Source: Chaetomium olivaceum (Eukaryota; Ascomycota; Sordariomycetes; Sordariales; Chaetomiaceae). From it: a stretch of DNA of 64,000 bases. Shown here piece by piece: positions 10,988 to 23,610 of this stretch. Location: contig JAYWVB010000025.1 in the NCBI GenBank assembly GCA_039881045.1, forward strand, positions 372,001 through 436,000, given 5' to 3'. Made by a program: the position numbers and the translations under genes. Within the stretch, counting starts at the first letter, position 1; each line of letters begins with the position of its first letter. The notes under the pieces were generated by a model, which saw nothing but the letters and a program-made list of their open reading frames with translations, did no database searches and was not told the DNA's origin.

Positions 10988-13713
10988 ATGCCTAAGATCA
11001 AGAGCTTTGCGCCGAGCTGGCTCAACGAGCCTTCCCCGGGCCACAAGCTGTTTGCGCAATCGAGCGACGATGCCAGGCTTTCCACCGCCCTGCCGTATGG
11101 CAAGAAACCGAAACCAGGGCCACGGCGAACCATAGCGCGGCGGGGCACCGAGGTCTTTGTCGCGGTCGGAAAACAAATACGATGGGGAGACCTCGCCTAC
11201 CTCAAGGAGTCGTGGGAAACAAACCATGCGCGTTCCAACTCAGGGACTCGCATCAAGCGGGAGAGCTCTGAAGACCCGTTTGATCACGACAATGGGATTA
11301 TTGCTCACGGAACAGAAGGATACCGGGTGAGTGGGATGCGCCAGGGCATAACGCGGGACATGGGCGCTAACCTTTCTCCGTGGCCCAGACCATTAAGACG
11401 CCTGTCGCCGACGATATCCGCCAGCTTGTTATGTCCCCGAATAAAGACCTCCTAGCAGTTTTGACATCGCATACTGTTCACATCTGTATCTTGCCCGATT
11501 CATCCCACCTCTATGCGAAGGACACCGCACCGTTGAAGCCCAAGTTTTGGACCCTCGGCCCTACCACTCATGTTACCTCGCGTCCTGCAGTTGTTTCGGC
11601 ACTATGGCATCCTCTGGGCGTCAACGGGACGGCGCTGGTCACAGTCACCGAAGATGCCGTTGTGCGTGTTTGGGAATTATCTACCGCCGACCGCTGGACC
11701 TTCGACTCTGCGACTCTCGCGATCGACCTGAAGAGGTTAGCGGACGGGACGTCTTTGGATCAGGATTTTACTGCGTCCGTGTCGACCACGAACAAGGGCT
11801 TCTCACCTGACGCGTTCGACATGGAAGTCGCGTCCGCATGCTTTCCTGCTCGGGGCTCCGGGGGCTGGTCGCCGATGACATTGTGGGTGGCGATGGCGGG
11901 GGGCGATGTGTATTCTCTGTGCCCGCTTCTACCTCAGCGCTGGGCACCCCCTCCCACACTGATCCCGTCCCTGTCGGTTTCCATTGTGGCCAGGGTCGCG
12001 GCCACAGAAGACGACCCTGAGGCTTCCGCCGAAACTCGTCTTCTGGCCCAACAACAGCTTGAGTGGATATCGGACTTGGACAACCAGGACCCGAAAGTTA
12101 TCGAGGGCAGTCTTGACGAGGCTGCTGTGGAGGTTTATACCCGGCCCACCCGGCCCGGCACGATCCCGAAACTCCAAGGTCCATTTGAGTTCGACCTAAA
12201 CCCGGAGGATGAGCAGGACGATGAGGTTGAACTCAGGGACATTTACGTCGTTGGAGAAAAGGCCCGCATCGCCGATCTGATGATGGGCGAAGAAGAGGAG
12301 CTGGAGATGGATAATGACGAAGGCAGCGGCTTGTCCCTGACAGTCATTTGCCTCCTCTCCACCAGCGGGCAGGTCAAGGTTTGCCTAGACGTGGATGGGG
12401 TGGAGGCCCAATGGCTGCCGCCCAAGCCAAAACACGGATCGAGGCAGTTTGTCGCACCTGCTAGTACCCCGTCGCTACTGACCTTTCAGACTTTCGATAC
12501 TCTCAAGCCCGTCGAGGTGCTACCTGAGAGCTGGCCCGTGTTTAGCGAGGACGCCACTTCTCGTTATTCATTTTACATCACGCATCCCGCGGGGATCACA
12601 TTCGTTTCTCTGGCGCCGTGGGTGTTCCGGCTCGAGAGTGAACTGCAGGGAGATTCGGAGTCTGGTGCAGAATTCCGCCTTGACCTTCTCGTCAAAGGGC
12701 AGGGATCGGAACGGGAGCGCATCTACACCCAGGGCCGCGGCCAAAGCTCGCTAGCGGCAGCCACGGCCATCAGGGACCCCGACCTCGGTCATTTTGTCTT
12801 ATCTGCCACCCATAACGACCCAGTTGCTCTCTTCTTCGAGACGCCGGAACGAGATAGCATCCCCCGGGAGTCACCGGCAGCGGCTCTTGAACACGTGGAT
12901 TTGCCGCAGCCAGAGATTGGCTGGGAACCGCGCCCTCTTTTCCATGTATCAGAGGCGCTGGATCGCAAGAGCGCAATGCCGGCGTGGATCGATCACTTAA
13001 AGACGGGTAGGAGGCGCCCACTGTTCCATCAGGAGGTGCGCCTTTCGATGGCGACCCTTGAAGTTTTCACCGAAGGGCACAAGGTTCTTGCCAACGAGGT
13101 GGATACCATCAATGATGCTGTCGCACAGCTATTCAGAAAATGCCAGACGCTCCAGGAGGAACTCAAGAGGCAGATCCAAGCGGCCAACCATGCCAAGAAG
13201 AAGGTTGATATGATCACCGGCGAGGATTCGGCAGACGACGAGCCGCCCGTCTCACGAGAGGACATCACCAAGGACCGGCTTCGTCAAGTCCGCGAGCGGC
13301 AGGAGGAGCTGGCAAGCAGAATGGAGAAGCTGAAGCGGCAGCTGGGCAGGGCAACGAGCCGCGAGCTGAGCGACAAGGAGAAAGCGTGGGCAGAGGAGGT
13401 GCAGGCGCTTAGCGGGAGCGTCCTTGGTTCTGAGGCGGATCAAACTTCGTCGTCGACTTCCAAGACTAAGCAGCCTTGGAAACGATTCGAGGAGATTCAG
13501 GCCCTCCGGGACGCCCTATTTTCACAGGCTGAACAGCTGCAGCGGGTCCGGGAGGGAACCGACAGCGACGCTCCCGCCTCACCGTTGCCTGGCTTGCGGA
13601 TCCCGGCAGAGGTGCGGAGGCAAAAAATGGCACAGGTCATTGGGCTGCTGGATCGGGAGTCTGCTCTCGTCGATGCAGTCAAGGCCCGTATCGAGAGATT
13701 GAGTATTGGGTAG
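10988..13713 (+). CDS. nup82: Nucleoporin Nup82 (Nup88 family)
   Basis: Component of the cytoplasmic-side Nup82-Nup159-Nsp1 complex that receives exported mRNPs. Exons: 10988-11326 and 11389-13713 (62-base intron, gtgagt donor), 887 residues, about the length known for filamentous-fungal Nup82. The first 550 or so residues look like a beta-propeller (IRQLVMSPNKDLLAVLTSHT, ALWHPLGVNGTALVTVTEDA), with an acidic stretch near residue 300. The C-terminal third is rich in heptad-like Leu/Glu/Lys/Gln (about residues 660-880), the coiled coil through which Nup82 binds Nup159 and Nsp1. The ATG at 10988 begins MPKIKSFAPSWL. An upstream in-frame ATG at 10916 adds unrelated sequence. Confidence 0.87.
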
Positions 13714-15076
13714 GGAGTGTGGGGGTGCTGGGTACGAGCCCATCGGAAGGCGGACAGGAGACAGACCGGTGGGCTTGGAGAGGGACAAACTAGGTCAGAT
13801 GTCCCACGGCACTCATTGTTTTGATGCCAGTGAAAAAAAAGAGCGAAATCATTTGTTTACACACAGCCCTGGATGGATCACGGCCTCCCACTGCATGCCC
13901 TAGTGTTGCCTTTGTTCCTGGTCAAAGGGCGCCTAGCGGCCTGACTCTCACAAGTGTGGCGAAACGGAATCCTGCTGGGTGAGGCCGCTGCGAGTAGGCC
14001 GTGATCCAATCATTTTGGATGGTTGGTCGGAAGGGATGCTCGAGTTGCAGGCGAGTGGTCCGGGGTGGCCGTCGAGCTTGACCATACATAGAAGCCGTCG
14101 TTGGTTTTCTGGGCAGGGAGAGAGTTTTTCCTGGCTCGGGTTCATTCGTTGTGGACGTGCCTAGCCACTCAAACGGTTAGGGCTAGAACGCCAGTGCAGC
14201 AGCTCCGTGCAACTCAAGCGCGCTTCTAGTGTCTTCTTCTGGATACACTGTTCTGACGTGTTGTTGAACGTCGACGCACATCTTTCGGGTCTACGTCGAC
14301 AATCTATCTCACGTCCTACGATGGTGTTACCTGACACAACTCGTTGCTGTCTCAACGGCTGAGTACTTTCTGCCGTGTCTTGTTCTTACAGGCGGCAAAA
14401 CACATCCAAAACTTGCCAAGATGTCGCTGCTGCAATGTCCGGACACCGACCGATCTTCGGAATGGAAATGAACCCGGCATCGTTAACGGTGGGCTGGAAG
14501 GCCGGTGGTTCTCTCTTCGGCTTTCCGGTCTACCACGCTTCGGTGCACTTGCTCACCGCTCACCGCTTACACACCCAACCCCTGGCGCCACCCCAGTGTA
14601 ACCTCCTCGTTGCTGCCCTCTCCCGACTCAAGGGGTTCTCTAGCAGAGGAAGAATATTAATGACAACAGAGTTGCGTATACCTTTGCATGACCGATAGCC
14701 GGGCACTTTATACTATGACCCCCTCCCTCCCCTTACGTCCTCGGTCCGCCGTGTTTACCCCCCCTGTACACTCGGGAGCCCTTCCTCATCGTGCATCATG
14801 CCATGCAGCAGCCTCACTTTTTCACTTGCTCTTAAGGGTTCTGTGCCACACGGGCGTCCACACCATTCCTTTGTACCTCAATTATCAAAACTCGCCTTCC
14901 TGAAGGGCAAACCTCGTGGGTTAGAAAGGGTATAAATATGGGTGTCGGTCACTGTCTCGGGGGTTCCATCCGGGCACACATGGTCCAGCTTGCTCCGGTC
15001 TGATAACCAAATGCTCGTACGCCTTCCCAGTGTTGAACTCTCCCATATTCCACTGCAATTGAACCTGCATTACAAG
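13714..15076. other. Intergenic, nup82 to the orphan gene
   Basis: 1.36 kb with no supportable gene. The downstream end is C/T-rich and holds a TATA-like motif (annotated separately). Confidence 0.5.
14931..14938 (+). promoter_or_regulatory. TATA-like box upstream of the orphan gene
   Basis: TATAAATA lies 139 bases before the chosen ATG at 15077 and inside a C/T-rich promoter. It suggests transcription starts shortly downstream and helps favour 15077 over the in-frame ATG at 14942. No experimental support. Confidence 0.35.
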
Positions 15077-16779
15077 ATGGTCCCTGAAACGTCTTCCCCT
15101 CCCGTGGACCTGCGGGCCCAGGTTATTGGTTAGTCCTCTGCATCTCTTACATGAACCCTGACCACTAACACCGCTCTGTAGAGAACTGCGAGTTCTTCAG
15201 CGGGACCCTGGCCCGTATTTCGTTGGTCGCAGCCAAGGAGCCCCTGGGTACCTTCAGGGCCATTGTGCTGAAGACCGAGAACGGCATCCGAGAGGTTGTC
15301 CTGGCCGAAACGGCGCCATCGTACTACGACGCTCTGCAAGCTCTTCATATCAAGTCTGCGGAAGCCGTCCAGAACTACATCAGCTCCAATGGCTTTGATT
15401 TGGTGTCCAGCATCAAGAAGAAAAGCTCCAAGGCCAGCCGCTATGATGACAGCCATGAGAGCGATTCGTCCACCGTGACGCTGGACGACTGCGAGTCTCT
15501 GTCTGACAACGAGACTGTGTCAGTTACCTCAGTTGGCAGGACCAAGCGGAACCGCCGCAAGGCGGACAGGGCAGCCAAGACGAACTCGACGAGGCACAAG
15601 ACGAGACAGGGCCGCACCCGGTCCCGCTCGCCCTCCTTTTCCACGACCCGGGCTCGTTCGCGATCAACGTGCTCCAGCTCGTCTGACTACGAGCTCCATT
15701 ACGACCCACCCGTCCTCCCCGCCAGCCGCCCACCCTGGCTCAACACCTTCCCCCAGCGGATGCCTCACCGTCCGCCCCAGAACACATTCTCGACTTTCCC
15801 CACGGGCGCTCCCCCGCCCCCACCACCTCCACCGTCTGGCCGTCAGGGGCACCCCCAGAGCAGATTTGTTCCGGGCATGGCCATGCCACCACCACCGCCT
15901 CCTCCCGCAGCCCCCTTCTCCTTCACCAACAAGCTCCCTTCCAACCCACCAATGCCCCCTACGGTCCTTAACATCGCCCCAACCTCTCCCCAATCCAACA
16001 ACAACAACAACTCCCCCACACAGCACCACCACAACCCCAATTCCAGCCCAAATCCCCACCTCAACTCTCCCCCCCATCCGCAAACCACCCACGACGTGAT
16101 CCTCCACATCCGCTGGCGCCACCACGGCGAGCGGCACATCCTCGAACAAATCCCCACCACCACCAACGGCACCACCACCACCACCGCCACCAAACCCGGA
16201 CGCGGCCTATCCACGCACGCCCTGCAGCAAGCCGCCCTGGCCTTCGTCCGCCGCCAACCCGCCTCCTTCAACTCCTACCAGCACCCCAACGGCGGCCCGC
16301 CGCGGTGGCAGCTGGGCGGGCTGCGGGCGCAGGTGAAGGCGGTGGTGGTGGACGGGGTGGTGTATGACCTGGGCAGGTGGGGGTGGGGCGATGACTTGGG
16401 ACGGGCGGTGGAGGGCGTGAGGGCCGCTACTGCTACTGCTACTGCTACTGCGGCTACTACTACTGCGGCTGCGGCTTCAGCTTCAGCTACGGCGGGGGGT
16501 GTAGGTGTAGGTGTGGGTGCGGGTGCGGGTGCGGGTGGGAAGGGGGAGAGTGGGTTGGAGGGGATGTTGAGGTTCGAGGTGGAGGTGTGGAATGAGGGGC
16601 CGGGGCCGCTGGGTGTGACTGCGGGTAGGCCTGATAGGCCTGGGATGGGTCCCGGTTCGGGTTCGGGCTCGCCTGGCGGTGGTGGTGGTTCGCCGCATGG
16701 TGTGGGCTCGTTTGGGCCGGGGCAGAGGATGGCGTTCCCGTCGCCCACCGCGGGGGTTGGGGCGCAGAATGATGGGTGA
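15077..16779 (+). CDS. Uncharacterised low-complexity protein
   Basis: Not recognised. Exons: 15077-15128 and 15182-16779 (gttagt donor, ctgtag acceptor), 549 residues. An N-terminal globular-looking block (about 1-110, with ENCEFFSGTLARISLVAAKE and SYYDALQALHIKSAEAVQNY) is followed by a basic Arg/Ser stretch with RTKRNRRKADR. A long Pro/Asn/His-rich region with poly-Pro runs comes next, then a second island (about 290-390) with ILHIRWRHHGERHILEQI, and finally an Ala/Thr- and Gly-rich tail. The Arg/Ser and poly-Pro content suggests a nuclear or scaffolding protein, but no function is claimed. The stop overlaps a perfect donor (GGGTGAGT at 16774), so the coding region could continue through another intron. 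The start is supported by a TATA box and by the splice frame. Confidence 0.55.
16427..16466 (+). repeat. TACTGC-type hexamer repeat in coding sequence
   Basis: Imperfect tandem of TACTGC and related triplets encoding an Ala/Thr run inside the orphan protein. A likely length-variable microsatellite. Confidence 0.6.
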
Positions 16780-19567
16780 GTGAGCTCGGTTCCAGTGCTC
16801 TGGATGGGCGTAGCAAGGGGGAGGAGGGAGCGGGATGGAAAACAGGGCGGATGGCGGATAGGTCAGGGGAATAGCTTCCAACTGCCGATCCCTGGGTTGG
16901 GCAGAGTGAGGCTTCAAAACATGCCCCTGGCGGTCGCGGTAATCTTGGGTTACATGCCGTCCCATCGGGTGGCAAATCGCCCACGATATAGGGCTGCTGC
17001 CGAGGTGATCGGCGTCTGTTTACACGCTGAGGACGCGGGAAACACGGTTGCTTGGCTTCAACACATCTCCTAGGAACGCACCTCACTAGTTCGATTCTGT
17101 TTTAGTCTTTTCCTACTCTATTCAGCTCTTCAACAGGAATGTCGATCCCCCTCCGTACCTCTTTTACCATTGTCCTTATTTCTTTTGGAGGTGTCTTCTC
17201 TCGAGGCCTTTATGTTTACTGTATCCCGGACGGACTGTGGGAGCATGGAAAATCTCGGCAGGCGAGGGAAGAAGAAAACCTGGTGGTAGCAAAGATAGAC
17301 AAACCCCTTCATACTACTCTGGCGTGTACGTGTGTCATGGCATGTCCGTTGCCCCTCGTGCCAACTACAAATCAATACCTCGTCCAAGGCGCCTCTATCT
17401 TGCGCCGTTCCTTTGTCGGTTGGCTCGCCGTTATTCTGAGCGCAAAAGAACATGATCCACGAAGCCACTTAATCCCAAGCAAATAGTTTTCCAGCCTCAT
17501 CCCACCCGCTATATGACTGAGCCATATTGCTATAGTATACTCAGCCGTGATGTCACCGCAAGGGGATGACCGTATCTGAGCGGACAAGATAGGAGAAACC
17601 AATATGACGGCCAATGCTTCAGGGGCCCGATAATCCCGCGCCCACCCACCCACGTCCGGCTGTCAGCTGAGCCCTCAACGCCAAAAGAAAGGAGACACAG
17701 CTTTCCGCGGACTTTCCTCACCACTCCCACCTACACCGCACGGGAGAAGAGCTTGGCTCAACTATAGCAGGGCGTCGAGCAGAAGATGGATGGAATAGCC
17801 CGAGGCATGTCCGAGAGTCCGGTGTCCCTGAAATGGTCCCACGGCAACACCACCATACGCAACCGGTGACGGAATGAGACGCCGCAGCCGTACATACCTT
17901 CCTCAATATGCCATCGTCAGCGCCCTATTTCACCGCCTTCCGAAGGCCTCCGGCGAGTAACCGGGGCGAGGAGGCAGTCTCGGGTTCGTTGCCCTGTTGT
18001 CTCACGAACCGGATTCCTTGTCACATCCCGTCCTCGCCCGTCGTACCCGTCCCCGGATAACTAGCTGGCGCGGCTGGGACTGGGAATAACACGTCGGTTT
18101 CCCTTACTCGATCGGGACCCAAGCTCGCCACCATCACAAGATCAACATACGGCCATAACCGACGTAGACGCAAGGAACGAGATTGCCGGAGTGATGGTTA
18201 CGGACCAAAAGAACAAGGCGGACGAACGAAACAAACTACCGCCCCATTCCCCCCTGAATCCGCATCACCGCAATAGTGTAAACCAAGGAAGTGACGATAA
18301 CTCGACCCAAGAACCTGGCGCTGGTGTCGGCGCTTACCTCGGCAACCCCCAAACTGCACGAGAACAGGGGGGGGGAGGGGGAGGAGACGGGAAGCTTTTC
18401 CCTCGTCCAACGTTGGCAATAACAACCAATCCGAACCGCCGGTCCAGACCCAAACGGGACGAGTTTATTCGCCGACTGGCGTCACAGCCTCGCCTCGTCC
18501 CGAACCCCGCCAGCTGACTGGACAATGGGAATAACGGGGGACAATGGGCAACGGAACCAAATGGGGGGTTCGTTGGGTGGGTGGTTGGCTCAAAAAAGAC
18601 CCGAAAGGAGAGGGACGAGAACCTTCTTCTGCTTCGAGGCTCGGCCGGGACCAGCGGGGCTGAACTTGGGGTAGTGTAGCGTCGTCCACCACCAACTTAT
18701 AAGCCTAAAGTTTGGGGGGAAGGGTCTGGCCGTCCCCATCCGGTAGTTATTGGCTGCAGGGGAGTTCGTGTCCGGCATGGGGGGCAGCGAGGGGGCGGGT
18801 GATTGGCAGGTACTGGGCATGCAACGCAAATGATCTGGGGCCTTTTTGGATGGATGGCGCTGGATGGTTGAACCTCTCCGGAGTGCCGGAACCTTGGTTT
18901 TTGGTGGGAAGTTTGTTGTACGGTGGCTTCCCAACGCGGAAGGTTACTCGCGGATCGGTGTTTGGTGAGGCTGTCGAGCTTGGCGCTGGTTGAGACATCA
19001 GTCACATCACATCATCGTTCATCGTCGACTTCATTTTGGTGTGGTCATTTCCTGCTTTCATTGTCTGTGGACACGTGCCATACGCCATACTGCAGGATGT
19101 GGATGGGGGGATGAAGACGAGGATGGGCTTACCCTCAACCCCTCGAACTTGACTGAACCAACTCGTACAACCAGGACGTCCATACTCCTCCGCGTGGCGC
19201 TCAGCGCCGCAGGAACAGTTGTGGCATCATATCTCATTATCTGTCCCCGGTCTATACGTGGTCACCCAACGGCCGTTTTTCGACGTCCACCCACCCCCTG
19301 ACCCCTCTGTTGACCAGACATCGTCCAACAACAAACTGGACGTTGACTCGACAGTATAACACTCCACTCAAACAACGGCAATAACCAGTGCCGTTGCCTT
19401 TCTACCGCCCATCTATTATTGTTTCGCCCAACCGCAACGCCGTCGATATGTCTCAGTGCCAATATGTCGCTTCCGGAAACAGAAGCCAATTTGTATATAA
19501 CCCCTGATTAGTTCCAGGCCCCCGAGGGAGACCACCCCCCGTTTTCTCGACCTTCCTTTTCGTCCGT
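16780..19567. other. 2.8 kb gene-poor convergent gap
   Basis: The longest stretch without a supportable protein gene, between the orphan gene and pik1. Open frames reach only about 115 codons (for example 17139-17486, +) and show no family motif. C-rich and G-rich patches occur (18370-18386 is nearly pure G on the plus strand). No tRNA-like or inverted-repeat structure was recognised by eye. Long untranslated regions, a non-coding RNA or a lineage-specific gene cannot be excluded. Confidence 0.5.
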
Positions 19568-22500
19568 CTAGTAGATTCCCTGCGTCCTATATTGGAAGGT
19601 ATCATAACTGTTTGCTAGCAGTCAGCACCGCCTGGGCTTCATCATTGACCAATCTCTTGAACGATCCGTAGGAGTCGGCTAGAAGCAAATAAAAGATACT
19701 CACAGTCGTGTATAATAACTGCCCAGCGCCTTGGCAATGAGGTCCGTCTCAACAAACTGCTCGGCCTCATCCGCGCTCAGCTGCAGCTGAAACCGCTGGC
19801 GCAGCGCCGTCGTAACCTGCGTGACGCCAGCACCAAAGCACGGCATCTTGGACTCGCGGCCCATCATGGCGACCAGGTCGATGATATTGTCTGCCGACCG
19901 GCGGAGGGCTGCCAGGAAACGACCACATTAGCACGTATCTTTACAACAGGAGGACAAACTTACCCTGGAAAGCCTGCTTGCAAAGGCTCTTGTAATCTTC
20001 GAAATCTGGCGAGCCCACGCCGCCCAGCACGTCGACATACTCGTACGTCAGCTTGAAGGGGGCGGCCTCAAATCCGACCGACCCCGGCGAGTTGGACAGC
20101 ATGAAGCCAAAGTCGATGTGGATGATGTGGCCCTCGTTGTCGATGAGCACGTTGCCGTTGTGGCGGTCCTTGAGCTGCAGGACATACGAGATGACGCTGT
20201 AGGCGGCGAGGGAGCGCTTGAAGGCGTCGACGCCCGCGCGGAAGGACTCGCCCTCGGGGATGCCAAAGGCCTTGACGAAGTGGTCCTTGAGCGTGGCGAT
20301 GCGCCGGCGCGGGTTCTGGCCGGACTCAATCGAAGCCAGGGTCAGGCTGCGCTTGATCGAGTGCAGCGACACACCGTTGGCGATGGTCTCGATGAGGCCC
20401 GACGACTCGCCCGTGACGAGGATGCGCATGAGCTTGACCCATACGGGCACGCCCGCGTCGACCCAGATCTTGTGACAGACACGGATCAGCTGGCAAGCGA
20501 AGGCTTCCTGCCGGAGGTCCGAGCCCGTCTTGATGATGACGCTGACGAGGTCCCAGTTCTTCATCCAGCCGTAGGGCGACGATTTGCGGATCCGCTCCTT
20601 CTTCGTCTCCCATGCTTCACCAAAGACCGCCGCGCTGGGGTCATCGCGGTCGCCCTTCCGTTGGAGCCCGCCCGTCTTGATATCGTTCTCCATCCTGTCG
20701 ATGCCGGCATTGGCGTTGAGGTTCGGCTCGACGGTTGCGTCCTCGGCAGCTTCGGTGGCCCCGCCGCCGTCGGTCGCTGCCGCTGTCACGGCGGCTGCCT
20801 GCGCCTTGGCCATGATGGTGTCAAATGTCGGCCCTTGGCCATCGTCCAGGTCAAAGCTCTGCTCTTCCAGGCTTTGCATGCTGGCGATGATGCGCGCTCT
20901 GATGGCTGCCACTTCCTGTCGGGGCCGCTTGCCGCTGGTTGCATCTAGCTGCGCAAGCATCTGCGACGCCGTCCGCATGTGCACGGCAAGCGCCGAGAAG
21001 TCTGGCTGGTCGACCGAGTTGTGGCGCGGGTTGGTGAGCGTCAACCTTCTCCGGTTGAGGGGCGGGCTGAGTGACTCGGAGGAACCTCCCGAGCTGCGTG
21101 ATGCCGTCTTGTCCCAGGGGGCGGAGGCGGGGTGTTGTTGTTAGACAAGCGCAGCGAGAAGTGAGACTGGGTCGGCGTTGTCCCGAATAAGTCGTCATCC
21201 TCAGGCCTGAGCATCGGCGAGCTCCCAAGATCCCCAGATGACGGCTCGAAGACGCTGTCAACAACTGGCTCCGGGACACGAGAGGCGGGCGTTATGCTGG
21301 GCGAGTCAGACAAGTCGAAGATCCGCTTTCGCGTCCCTTGTTCGTCCAGCAGAGTTGTGAGCAGCCTTTGGTTGTCCGGAGTGTCGGGGTCGAAGGTGAA
21401 ATCATCACGGAGTATTTCCACCATCAACAGGTACGGCACCTTTTCGGCGCTGTTCAAGACGGTCGCTTCGGCCGGGTTGAGCCGAACAATTCTATGGTGG
21501 CGGCTCTTGGATGGGGAACCATCGACCAGGTCGGGGGGACAGAGGACCGGGATATCAACCTCTGCTGGGAGATCCCGTGCAATGAGGGCGAGCTCCGCGC
21601 GGAGTGCGCTCAACCGAGCCGGTTTCGGTACCACGACAAGACGGTTCGAGATGTCCTCAAGCGCGGTCAAGAAGGCGGTTTGACACCGGAAGTAGTTTTG
21701 CCGGAGCAATCGCGTCTTTTGCAGAGGCGTCATCTCACCCTGGTTGAGCAGCGTCTTGACATGGTGAGAGTGCCTTCTTGCGGCCTCGGAGGGACGTAAT
21801 CCCGCCGACACCGGCGTGGTTGGTCTCGTAACAAGACGGGGCCTGTGTTCCGGCAGGGGCAACGAAGCTGAACTAATGCGCGCCTCCAGGGCGAGGTTCT
21901 CGAGGTGACTGGGGAGCTCTTCTTCCGCCTGATCCCTCGGTGCGGAATCATTGGTCGTTTTCGACCTCGAAGGGGGTCGAGTGGTCTTCAACTTGAGTTT
22001 GCCTGGCGATTTGCGCGGGCTGGCGTGCGTTTTGCCTTCTTGACCACTCACGCTGCGCCCCTCTTTGGTGCGTCTTGACCGGGTGGTGCTGGCAGAGATG
22101 GTGTGTGCTCGAGTCGGGACGTTATTCTTGGCAGCAACGGCGGTGGGCTCGGAGATGGTCTCAACAACAGGGCGTGGTTTCCGGGCCTGGGCAATGGCCA
22201 ACGGTCCAGCCCACTGCGGCAGCAAGGGGCATGCGATGCTCGCGAGGACAAAACTCCCCAAAACCGTGACCGGCAGCACATTCTCGGTGATCGGTTCGTG
22301 CCGTACAGTCTCGGAAATCCCAAATACAACGTGTTGCACCTTGTTGTACACCCTACGGCATGTCTTGAAGGCCTCGGTCTGGGGGTTCGGGGCGAGGTCG
22401 TGGAGGTAGGTTTGGAAGAGCCAGAAGGTCTATGTGAAGCGTTAGCCATGGCCGTCGAGTATGTAGGTGGCATAGGTGGGCGAACCAGCAACGCAGCGGT

Positions 22501-22826
22501 AACAGACTCCTCGCATAAATCCAACAGGAACTCTTCCAACGCCATCGACTCGTTGTCGACGCTTATTATCAAGTGGCATAGCTGCGGTAGGAAGAACTCG
22601 ATATCCTCGTAGGGGAATTGGCGGAGCTTGCTGCAGAGGACATAGTGGATACCTATATGGTCCGCATAGCGACTAGATGTCACAGAGTCAGCCATGCGAT
22701 GCGCAAGAGGCAAAGCCGGGGTCCCCAGAGTTCCCAGGGTACGCACGAGAGATACGACACCGAGAGGAAGGGGTTCTGATTGAAGACATCGCTCTCAAGG
22801 AACCGCTTTAGCAAGTCCCAAGACAT
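19568..22826 (-). CDS. pik1: Phosphatidylinositol 4-kinase Pik1, with an apparent frameshift
   Basis: Type III PI 4-kinase making PI4P at the Golgi and nucleus. Minus-strand exons: 22826-22747, 22672-22486, 22429-19964, 19908-19704 and 19607-19568. The N-terminus (MSWDLLKRFLESDVFN) leads into the lipid-kinase unique helical block (FPYEDIEFFLPQLCHLIISV). A long disordered middle follows, then the kinase domain: TGSDLRQEAFACQLI, catalytic loop LKDRHNGNVLID and metal-binding HIDFGFMLSN. The end is LYDTFQYRTQGIY, as in Pik1. Exon 3 does not stay in one frame. At the five-base G run 21117-21121 (C on the coding strand) one base appears to be missing; adding it joins PPPPP to WDKTASRSSGGSSESLSPP and gives a 992-residue protein. 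No splice pair explains the jump. Otherwise the gene is intact. Confidence 0.88.
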
Positions 22827-23610
22827 TGGTCGCGACTGCGTTAGGGAGGGCGACTAGATTGGGCGGAAGAGAAGGTGATCGGACGGTGTTGGTGGCTGTG
22901 GCGCCGATGGCGGTCGTGATGATAGGAGTGGTGATGTTGATGGTGGGGGGAGGGCCTAAGCATGCTCATGTCCTCCAAGCCCTGTTCATTGGCGCTCTTC
23001 GGCGGCGGTAGTGCTAGCAAATCCGGGTGTGCGCAACTGATGCAGCATGGCTGGCTGCCCCGTGAACCTTTCTCGATGTGTCGCGTCGGTTAAGTCAAAA
23101 AAAAGCTGGGCGTTGCTTCGGGATGCTCAAGCTTCGGAACCAGCCGTTCGTGTTGAGGACAACTGAGCCAAAGCGCCAAAGCTCCATTTGGCCAAGTTCA
23201 CAGGGGGTTGCTCCGCTCTCCTCGTTCGTCAGTGTGCCCCACCTTCACAATACCCAATGTCTCCGGCTCGGCGCTCCGAGCCCCGATGTGAATATATTCA
23301 AACACTGGCTGCTGGTCACAGTTGAGTGAATTCCTTACTGTTTTCGTTTTTACTGATGCTGTACTCGCTCTACACCGAGGTTGAATCATCCTATCCTTGT
23401 TTTCCTTTGTCCGTTCTTCGGTTCTTGGCATGGTGAGACTCGGCATCAGGGGTCGTTCAGGGGCTATTCAGGGGTCGCGAAATGGGGAAACAATGCTGGC
23501 TCTGTTTGCCATCTGAAATTTATCGATATGACAACAGAATCCCGGTTTCCTGTGGGAAATATGATGCATATATAACGTCAAAAACTCCAACCCTACCATT
23601 AAACCCCGTT
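22827..23610. other. Intergenic, pik1 promoter and permease 3' flank
   Basis: No gene seen. GT/GA-rich stretch near 22880-22960. Confidence 0.5.

Noticed and set aside
15533..16149. Long open frames on both strands overlapping the orphan gene (for example 188 and 161 codons)
   Set aside because: They are shadows of the high-GC, Pro/His/Thr-coding repeat sequence and have no independent start or splice support.
17080..17100. Possible tRNA T-arm (TTCGATTC)
   Set aside because: No matching stem, D-arm or anticodon arm could be arranged around it.
20118..20948. 276-codon open frame antisense to the pik1 kinase domain
   Set aside because: It is the complement of strongly conserved kinase coding sequence, where G/C third positions suppress stops. 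No motif of its own.
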